Shown piece by piece: positions 55,987-64,000 of a DNA stretch of 64,000 nt. The notes under the pieces were generated by a model, which was given only the letters and a program-made list of their open reading frames with translations, made no database searches and had not been told where the DNA came from. This DNA comes from Phoma sp. XZ068 (lineage: Eukaryota > Ascomycota > Dothideomycetes > Pleosporales > Didymellaceae): NCBI GenBank assembly GCA_004835665.1, contig RBKR01000001.1, positions 124,001-188,000 on the forward strand. Reading direction: 5' to 3'. Position numbers and translations under genes: made by a program. How positions within the stretch are numbered: position 1 is the first letter of the stretch; each line of letters starts with the position of its first letter.

Positions 55987-56958
55987 TCAGCCCGACTTGG
56001 GAGGTACGACCTTACCCAGCTTCGCTGCCTTGAATGCATCATGGATCTCCTGCTCGGCACCCTGGATCAACGGGAGCAAACCGCTTCGTACTGTGGCATG
56101 TTCGAGGATACCACGGGCCACCAAGCCATGCTTGAGCGCGACGGTGCCCTCCATGTGGGATCCACGGTGATACACATTTCTTGTGACAGGTAGTAACCTG
56201 TCATGGACAGCCCTGGCGCGAACGTAGTCTCGTGCCTTGCCTGCCTCGATCATCTCCAAAAGTGGCTCCGGTGCAATGTTTCCATAGCCGACCAGCATGC
56301 CGTCGACATCGAAGCAAGTATGCAGCAAGTATTCGTCGTGACATGTCAGGATGGTCAAGCCAGGGTTCTGCTTCTTGATGATAGGGATCTCGACATCCCA
56401 ACGACGCATGTTGCGAACGCCATTCTTCATTGCGATGACGCCTGGCTGCGCGGCGATGTCGAGAAGCGTCTCCAAAGAGTAGGTGGCCTTGGTATTGTCC
56501 GGGTATTGGAAAAGGATGAGCGGTAGACCGGATTTTTCGTACACAGTCTTGTATCGATCCTGTGGTGCACCAGGCTGGTAGCCAAAGCGCAGCCAGCCAT
56601 GACTAGGGTATAAAAGTCCCGCTTGAGCTCCTGCGGCCTTTGCACGTTGAGCCTCGAGCGCCGCGACCTCCGTGCCTTCGGTGGTGATTCCAGCAATAAT
56701 GGGAATCTTGTTGTCAACCGATTTTACGAAAGCTTTGATGACGTCGACCTGCTCCTCCTGTGTCAAGAAAGTACCTTCGCCAGCGTGGCCTAGCACGACG
56801 AGGCCCTTGACTCCTGAGATGCTGCCGAGCCACGAGCCTAGACGCTGAATAGCGGCATAGTCGATGGAGCCATCTTTGTTGAATGGCGTGACTGGAGCAG
56901 GCACAAGACCTGCGAGGTCAATGAAGGGTGCTTGCTGAGTCTCAGGCATAGATCCCAT
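55987..56958 (-). CDS. DapA-family (dihydrodipicolinate synthase-like) aldolase
   Basis: Intronless, 323 residues, the normal length for fungal members. The Schiff-base lysine is K178 in GVIAMKNGV and the conserved tyrosine Y152 in ILFQYPDN. LGHAGEGTFLTQEEQ replaces the usual GTTGE motif. Fungi make lysine by the aminoadipate route, so a biosynthetic role is unlikely. Relatives such as 2-keto-3-deoxy-L-galactonate or L-rhamnonate-derived aldolases cleave keto-deoxy sugar acids to pyruvate and an aldehyde. It is divergently transcribed from an ACS-type transporter and next to two regulators, which favours a catabolic uptake-and-cleavage unit. The exact substrate is unknown. Confidence 0.9.
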   Translation of the reverse strand: MGSMPETQQAPFIDLAGLVPAPVTPFNKDGSIDYAAIQRLGSWLGSISGVKGLVVLGHAGEGTFLTQEEQVDVIKAFVKSVDNKIPIIAGITTEGTEVAALEAQRAKAAGAQAGLLYPSHGWLRFGYQPGAPQDRYKTVYEKSGLPLILFQYPDNTKATYSLETLLDIAAQPGVIAMKNGVRNMRRWDVEIPIIKKQNPGLTILTCHDEYLLHTCFDVDGMLVGYGNIAPEPLLEMIEAGKARDYVRARAVHDRLLPVTRNVYHRGSHMEGTVALKHGLVARGILEHATVRSGLLPLIQGAEQEIHDAFKAAKLGKVVPPKSG

Positions 56959-57652
56959 TGTGTTAGAGCTTTGATTGTTCGAGACTGTTGTGAATGTTGT
57001 ATGAAAGGATAGATGATTGTGGGTTCATGTTCACTATGGGTTATCAGCACCCCGTTATATGCTTCTGAAGAACTTCGAGTTCGCAGCACACTTGAATCCC
57101 CGCATGTGCTCCAGATTTTCCAATCGCAGCCCGCGTTCGCTCATGCTCCGGATCAACCACCACGGACAAAGATAGGTCCGATGTTGAACCAGAGACCATT
57201 AATGGGATTGTGTCGGACAAGCTCTAGGTCTGACTTTCTATTGGCTGGAGGAAGTCTTTCGCGACTAGGCGGAGTTCGTAGCTGCGACGTGGCGTCACAT
57301 TTCCACCGGAGATGAGTTTGTCCACTTTAGTGCAAGCCACATTCGGTGCATCGGCACTTGCTCGAGAACTGAGACTCAGCTCGCACAGACTCGACCAGCG
57401 GCGCTGTGTTTCGGTCAGTCACGCAACAGGCGAATCCTGCCGGCGGTTCACATTCTCCACCTACTAGTGGCGCTCATGGCTTGACAAGCGATAATCTGGG
57501 GTAAGTCGTAAGTCCGGGGACTTTGTCCACCTGCGGAGTTTCTGGGGAAGATTCGTCCCATCTGCCCTTCCATCTGGGGTATATAGAAGTATGTGGTTAC
57601 GAGTGTTTCAGAAGTCAAATTTTGCACACACTTACGAAAAAATCTCGATACA
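56959..57652. promoter_or_regulatory. divergent promoter of aldolase and MFS transporter
   Basis: The 694-bp interval separates two start codons facing away from each other, so it should hold both promoters and may coordinate them. No coding sequence or clear inverted CGG pair was identified by eye. Confidence 0.5.
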
Positions 57653-59443
57653 ATGCCGTCTACTGAGGCTCACCGCACTGACTTGGAAAAAGACATGCCA
57701 CTCCAGGTCGATCATGTCGAAGCCTTCGAAAAGGATGGCAAAGCCAATCCACCGGTGACTGGGGCCGACTACAGCGGTGCAGTAGCAAAGACAGACCCCG
57801 AAGAGATAGCCTTGGTGCGCAAACTTGACTACCGGATCATGCCGGCCTTGTTCTGCATGTACTTCCTGTTAGTCTCCACGCCCAAAAGTCTTAGAACTGA
57901 ATTGACATTTGTAGCAATAAGCTTGACCAAAACGCCATAGCCAATGCAAGGCTCAATGGCCTCGAGAAAGACCTGGGCCTGCGTGGCTCACAGTACAACA
58001 CCTGCATTTCCATCCTCTACGTCGGCTATCTTTTTGCCCAAATTCCGTCGAACATGCTCATGTCATCCAAGAAAGTTAGGCCATCGCTCTACATGGCTTC
58101 ATGCATGATAGTGTGGGGTTGCGTTGCTTCACTCACAGCGCTCGTCAAGAATTACGTGGGACTGGTGTTGGTCCGCTTTTTCTTAGGCTTTGTTGAGGCA
58201 CCTTTCTATCCTGGGGCCCTATATATCTTGTCGTTGTTCTACACACGCAAGGAGATTGCTACTCGAGTCTCAATTTTATATGCCGGTACGTGTCCATGTT
58301 CTAGCCGCTCTTTTGCTGCGTTGAACGGCACTAGTATCGAAAAACTAGACGCCAGCTTACCATTTCCATTGCTGACCTTATGAAAGGGAACATCTTTGCT
58401 GTATCCTTCGCTGGACTGATTGCAGCTGCCACATTCGCCACTCTGGACGACAAGCATGGTATGCACGGATGGCAGTGGTAAGACACAATCACGCCTCGAA
58501 TTCACACAATACCAGAGCTAACCACGTCATTTTCTGTAGGTTGTTCATCATCGAGGGAGTTGTCACGATTGGAGTCGCTATTGTCTGCATTTTCCTACTC
58601 CCAGATGAACCTCTTACAACGAAGTGGCTCACTCCTGAGCAACGGCAGCTTGCACACGATCGTATCCAACGCGATACTGTCGGGTTAGAATCTAGTAAAG
58701 GAGTAAAAGCTGGCTTTATGCAGGCACTTCGAGACCCTAGGCTTTACCTTCTGGTATTCATGCAGAACATGCATTTGAGCGCCACATCTTTCAACCAGGT
58801 ATGCTTAGTGTGCCCAGACACTTGGACTCCCTGCTGACGATGTATAATAGTTTTTTCCCACTGTAGTTTCCTCGCTCGGCTTCAACACCACTATTACTCT
58901 TGTGCTGACGGCGCCGCCATCATTGGTCGCAGGCGTAGTCGGCATCTGTGTAGGCATCTCCTCAGGCAGGTTCAATGACCGGACTTGGCACATCACAATC
59001 ATGATGGGCATTGCAACAATTGGGTTCGTGATTAGTGCAGTCACTCTAAATTTACCCGCACGCTACCTATCATGCTTCTTGTTTGCCTCAGGTACGTGTC
59101 TTTTCGAATAAAGGAGCAACTGGACTGGTATGGCTAACAATTTGCCTTAGGTGTCTACTCAGTTAACTCCGTCATTCTGGGTTGGGTCTCAGGAACGCTA
59201 GGCCAGACTCCTGAAAAGAAGGCCGTTTCGCTGTCAATCGTCAACGTCGTCTCAATGGCGAGCTTCATATACACACCTTACCTATACCCCAAGTCGGACG
59301 GTCCGAAATATGTAATTGCGATGAGCAGCAATGCATGCTTTGCTTTTGCAAGCATCGCTGCTGCTTGGGTACTTCGAATCTGGCTTACTGTACAGAACAA
59401 AAGGCTGAAGAGAAACGGCGGCAATGTCTTCTACGCTTATTGA
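57653..59443 (+). CDS. MFS transporter, anion:cation symporter family
   Basis: Six exons (57653-57867, 57915-58285, 58387-58477, 58540-58798, 58851-59091, 59151-59443) give about 489 residues. The hydrophilic N-terminus (about 60 residues) leads to LVRKLDYRIMPALFCMYFLN, then NAIANARLNGLEKDLGLRG, the Dal5/ACS hallmark. FLGFVEAPFYPGALYILS and WLFIIEGVVTIGVAIVCIF are typical later motifs. The 101-bp third intron-to-exon gap is longer than its neighbours. Divergence from the DapA-family gene suggests import of an organic or sugar acid. The substrate is inferred only from context. Confidence 0.9.
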
Positions 59444-59654
59444 GGCGTCAGGTCGACAGGCACAGGTCCATAGAGGCGGCTGAAAGATTCAGTCGCATTG
59501 CACAGTGTGTATCTTACGAATGATCTTCCTTTACAAAGAACAGGGTCAAATATGTACATTGAATTAAATAGCCATCGAGACTACAAGAAGATATTGCTAA
59601 GATACAATCTCCAACTATCCTCTCCTGTCTGAAGACATCACAAATGTCCTGTAT

Positions 59655-60367
59655 CTATTTACCGAAGGTGAACTGAGGAATGTTGATGTCAGTAACCTTC
59701 CAGGTGACGCCGCCATCGTCGGTGGACATGTCGCCAGTGACGCCTGGACCCTTGCCCAAGGTTTGATCGTAGTTTGGGTCTGCGGTGTCGAGTGTGATGA
59801 CAGTGTTGATCCACTTGTGCGCGGGCATGGTACCGCAATTGTTCTCAGCACATTCAATAGCGCTGCCCCAGCCCATAGCATGACCATCGCTGGTGCTAAG
59901 GGTTGCCACTTGTTTGTCGTTGATTGAGACGTACTGGGTGTAGTTACCGGTTGCGTCGTCGAACTTATCTTTGATTGTGTCAGAGAGGATGTAAGGGTTT
60001 CAATTCTTTACGGCTTACAGTGCATGGTAATCTTCTCTTCCGCAACAGCGTTGGTGCCGTCGGTCTGAACGGGCATCTGAGAATTGGGGCCAGTGCTCAG
60101 GAGAGTGTACGCGAAAATAGACCAGGTTTGCGAGTTCCAGTTATCGGCAATGGATTGTATCAGATCGCCATTCGATGTGCCCATGCCAACCCAGAGAGAA
60201 GCGTCACCAGTGCTACCGCTGGGAGCCTTGGGCAGAACAAGTGTGGATGTCGACTCGCGGATCCACGAACCAGCGCCAACTGGACCGGTGCTGAACGCTG
60301 GGCCCATGGCAGCCTCAACAGAGGCGGCAGTGGCGAGAACAGGAAGAATTTGGCGGAGAGAAGGCAT
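59655..60367 (-). CDS. small secreted fungal protein, unknown function
   Basis: Two exons (60367-60019 and 59968-59655), about 220 residues. The signal peptide is MPSLRQILPVLATAASVEAA. The mature part is rich in Gly, Thr and Trp: VGMGTSNGDLIQSIADNW, then YTQYVSINDKQVATLSTSD, IECAENNCGTMPAHKWI and a FTFGK end. There are few cysteines, with one close pair. The pattern suggests a beta-sandwich, like several secreted ascomycete proteins of unknown function. No glycosidase or protease active site can be identified. The 50-bp intron has standard splice sites. Confidence 0.75.
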
Positions 60368-61136
60368 ATTGTCGGTGTGAAAGAATGACTCCGGGTCAGC
60401 GTTGAAATTGAGATATATTTGTAGAATGTACAGAAAAGTCGGAACGAATGTATGATGAAGTTTAATTGAAGAGCGAAACGAACTACTATATACTTATAGG
60501 CTTGAAAGTGCATTGACAGTGGCTCGTATGCGCACTCTTTCCAGACATGCATTTCGTGCGCGTTCGTTGAAAGACTGCCGTACAAGGTGGGCCTTGCCGC
60601 TGTCCCTTTCATCTGGATGTTTCTTATGTTCGGGAAAAAACCCTCCGTCAGAGCCACCGTTTCCGCGAAAGCTTTTGTCTATTTCACCGCGATCCTTGTT
60701 TTTCCTTGGCCGGAGCTTAACTCCTGACCCCGCTCTTTGATCAACAGGCGGGTCGTGTGGCAATACGGCATATTGGTTGTTTCTAAGATCCCAGCAACGT
60801 TGATATTTGATCAACCTGAAACGCGGCATAAAATTCCACTTCACTGTCAGGTCAGGATGAGACGTAAGACTACTTCTTGTAAACAACCTGGAGGAAACAT
60901 TTGACTTATGTCTTTCAATGGGCTAACTACACTCTTTCGAGCGAGCTCTTCTTGGACAGATGCAAATTACCACAGTTCGTTAGAAGTTTTCGAGGCATTA
61001 CTGAGGTCCAGCTTACCTACCTAGGTAGTTAATTCGATTGGTAAAAATCCCCCAATTATTCCCATGGTGCGCGAAAGACGCTCACAACTCATTTAAAGGG
61101 GTCACTGTATTGGTGCCTCATGAGAAGTTCCTTTGC
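60368..61136. other. intergenic, no gene recognised
   Basis: Frames on both strands at 60494-60886 overlap and lack family features. It contains the promoter of the small secreted protein. Confidence 0.35.
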
Positions 61137-61189
61137 CCTCCTGAGATATGTCCAGCGGGGTTTTTGCCGAACTGTGCTGGGTCGTGCAC

Positions 61190-62625
61190 CTAGCGGGGCA
61201 ATGCACGTTCCCGCACGTTCATAGGCTGTCTGATCGTCACCAGTTGCAAACAACGGCAATGCGGTCGCGGTCGTTGCACAGCATAAGCGTGGACAAGGTG
61301 ATCACATGTGTCAATCTTCAACACCCGCTGATGATCATCCGCGAATGCATCCATACATACAATGCAGTCCTCCTTATTCCATTCGCTGCAGACTGTAACT
61401 TGGGAAGCATGTCTGATTGGGTCCAACGGTAGGTTTGTCGGCTCGAAATCAACGTCTTCAAAGTCGTTGCTTTCGTCTTCCTGCTCTCGTTCATCCCCGG
61501 CTCTGGCTTCGGCTGACTCCCACGTCTCAGACAGTCTGACCAACACTTTTTGCCCAGGTAACAGTACGCCTACAGGGTAATTGAACCCCAATACTCGATC
61601 AAGACCGCAGCGTTGCACCCAGGCCGAGATGCGGCTCTTGTGTTCCGGCATGAGGCTTGATGACAAAGCGCAAGCCAGGATCCAACGAAACATTCTGTGG
61701 CATAGAACATGAATTTCCTCAAGGTGGTTGTCGCTCTCTGAAATTACCAAAGCTTGACCAATTATATGATAGGTGTGCCGTAAGTTGATTTTGGAGACGG
61801 CGGCCTGAGTTTGGAGCGGTACTGGGGATAGAGGATTCTTTAACTCAGCACTTCCACAAATGCAATTTCGTCTCCCTCATCGCTGATGTCCCACAGGTTC
61901 GTCGCAACCGTTATAGCCCATCTGCCAAACACATCGAATACTTGCGCGAAGTCTTCGCCTTCAGACGCTAGGCTGTCGCGCAGTAATTGCACCAGCGCGG
62001 GGAGCCTTTCGTCTGCATCGGAATGTGCTTCAATGCCATGTTGCTTGATTGCATCGATATAGCGTGGTTGTCGGCGCAATAAATCGCCAAGCCGGGTCGC
62101 GTTCTTTCCTTTGCTATCAATTTCTGGGTGTATGGTAGAGACTAGAAAGTATAATTTGCAAACGGTCGCAGCCGCCCCGCTACCAATATCGAGCACTGTA
62201 GCTATGCTGATTTGAGCTTGGCGAAGCTCATCGATATCTTGTACGAGTTTCGTTACGAATACCTGCACTAGTGCTTCGATCTTTGCAGACTTTCAAGCCA
62301 TCGCTTCGATAGTTTCACGGACATGGACTGTTAATGCGGTGATGATCTCGGCCCCCGTGTCTACATTAGACATACGTCCTTCATAAGGCCGGTGTTCAGC
62401 GAGCGTCCGTGACACACAGAGGTCTAACAGGAGAGAAATAAACCTGAGAAGCCTGTCATTTGGCTGATGGAGGGATATCAACCGCCTCATGGTCATTGGA
62501 ACATAGAAGCGCACGTTCTGGCGATGGCAGGTGCGGCCATGGTTTACATGCCGGAGCTTCTCCATGCAGCAGGGAATTTGGAGGCGCCACTGATCCCTTG
62601 ATGTAGGCTTAGTGTTGGGAGCCAT
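61190..62625 (-). pseudogene. broken RING-like gene (nonsense codon and frameshift)
   Basis: Frames 62625-62293 and 62268-61840 lie in the same minus-strand frame and are separated by one TGA plus nine codons, so together they read as one 260-residue segment with a single nonsense codon. Near 61845 the sense moves to another frame, which runs open (NLRHTYHIIGQALVISESDN onward) to 61190. That part carries an acidic stretch and EDCIVCMDAF, then TCDHLVH, the first half of a RING-H2 finger. The final Cys pair is absent from this frame. An ubiquitin-ligase-like ancestor is plausible. Undetected introns could explain the frame move but not the TGA. Confidence 0.5.
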
Positions 62626-64000
62626 AATGAAGCCGTATTGTGTGAGAACGAGTCCAAGTACTAACTGTCCTTGGGAAGAAAGTGCTTACGCGATGGATCT
62701 GTGCACAATGTAGGATTAGATTGGAGGAAGTGCGTGGTGAAGTCTACCACTCAGAGCAGTATTTGGCGCTTATATACAGATTTTTAATACGCTGTGTTTG
62801 GTCGTCTTCTAATATTCCGTTCTGTTGACCATGGTTTAGGGTCAACGTAGCCAATCATTTCAACGATTCACCATTCTCAACAAACAACAAAACTGTCAGT
62901 TTGAAATTTTAAACTATATTTTCTCTAAAGAAGATCAACACTCCTTCTGGTAGCGCAAACATGCCATCAGTCAAATCATTGTCGCAGTTATCACGCTTTG
63001 CAAATTATGTGACATACAGTGCGACTGGAACTTCATCCTACAAGTCAGCACTACAGGTCCTTTGTCAACCCGAAGGTGTTTGTTTCCGTCGCCCAGCATT
63101 TTCCACGTTCGTAAATTACTGAATTTTAGCATTCATCTGCAAGATGCATATCTAGCTCGTCGCAGCTGTTCCAAGTCACACAAAAGCTCAACCACGGGAT
63201 GGAGCAAACGTTCTATAGAATTTGCTAAAGTCAACTTGTGCGTGAAATGCACGTTTAAACTGTTCAGTGTTCGGCCTATCGAGGCCGCACCAATTGCGAT
63301 GCCTCGTCTGTGAATACACAAATTATATTGCCCAAATAGAAACCGGCGGCTGACATAGATTCCAAGGTCTAATTCTTTCGGCGCCCTGCTCCCAGCTCTG
63401 TATGCATACGTTGTCTCGATAAAGTGGTATCTCCGCAGCAAGAGATGGTCAATCTATACAAGAATGTTCCAAATTTGGCACGGAGGCAGTACGGTACCCT
63501 ATCCTAAAGCTCCGAATAGGTCGAACATTTATGTCGCGAACTGGACGTGAAGTTCGATGGCGACAGTGAATTTGTGCCGAAAGACGGCTAGAGTGAGGAT
63601 TTCAGACTGCGAATCGATATTGACCAGTCCGCCTTTGACAAGCAGGCTGCCGTAGATGATGTCTACACCGTATATAAGACCTAGATCACATTCGATAAAT
63701 TGGATGAACATCGTGAAGTTGTGGCTATGACATGCCCGCAAGGCGTGGACGAGTGGATCAACAGGACAACGCAAAAAATTCACACAATACATCAATTGTA
63801 GAATTTAGAGGTTATCACAACATCAATCACATCTACCAATTCAAAAGAAGGGGGCAGAAGCATCTGGAATAAGTACGTGCTAAGAAAGGTGTTCAGTAGG
63901 TCTATGGATATATGAATGAATCATGAGACATAACAAATGCTTCAAAAACAAAGAAACAATGAGCATGAAATCAAATGGACTAGGTCAATTTCTGTTCTTC
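62626..64000. other. unresolved right end
   Basis: Minus-strand frames 63795-63529 and 63441-63133 may be parts of one degraded or multi-exon gene, and a + strand ATG near 62961 opens a short frame (MPSVKSLSQLSRFANYVTY). None shows a recognised domain. No RNA gene or repeat was identified. Confidence 0.3.

Overview
The window looks like a filamentous ascomycete chromosome, most likely a Dothideomycete of the Pleosporales type; this placement is an inference from gene style. The genes have short GT-AG introns (about 47-101 bp) with CTAAC-like branch sites, several Zn2Cys6 regulators, 2EXR/F-box-like proteins and secreted proteins. Two blocks are extremely AT/TpA-rich and hold transposon relics full of stop codons, the expected outcome of repeat-induced point mutation (RIP).

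Layout. 1-3070: RIP-degraded AT block with a Ty3/Gypsy integrase-chromodomain relic and nested inverted repeats. 3.1-12.4 kb: a GC-balanced island with a secondary-metabolism gene set: a versicolorin/naphthol-reductase-like SDR, an AflR-type Zn2Cys6 regulator, a divergent AflS/MdpA-type coactivator and a 14-TMS MFS pump. TCG(N5)CGR sites lie upstream of the SDR and the pump. 12.5-17.0 kb: a second AT block, interrupted by an intact pogo-like DNA transposon with perfect terminal inverted repeats (TIRs), then a gag relic and a long inverted repeat. 17.04-17.83 kb: a polyketide synthase ketosynthase remnant at the AT/GC border, the only PKS sequence visible. The polyketide locus therefore looks partial or broken.

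17.9-33.3 kb: a secreted phosphodiester-glycosidase-like protein, a 2EXR protein, a DyP-type peroxidase, a clade-3-like catalase (8 coding exons, one probable GC-AG intron), a sulfite oxidase, an atypical SDR, a GFA-family protein and a Zn2Cys6 regulator. Sulfite oxidase makes H2O2; catalase and DyP consume it.

34-46 kb: small conserved-looking proteins, a Cys-rich single-pass membrane protein, an F-box-like protein, two decayed genes (one an SDR pseudogene), a 16-bp-arm hairpin carrying two opposed GATA motifs, and a Dal5/ACS-type MFS transporter.

46.8-60.4 kb: a fungal rhodopsin-domain 7TM protein, a salicylate-hydroxylase-like FAD monooxygenase, a secreted DUF3238-like protein, a short Zn2Cys6 regulator, a fungal_trans-type regulator with an apparent frameshift, a DapA-family aldolase divergent from a second ACS-type MFS transporter (a plausible sugar-acid catabolic unit), and a small secreted protein. 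61-62.6 kb holds a broken RING-like gene. The last 1.4 kb is unresolved.

Exon boundaries were derived by hand from frame continuity and splice consensus; lengths given are for those models.
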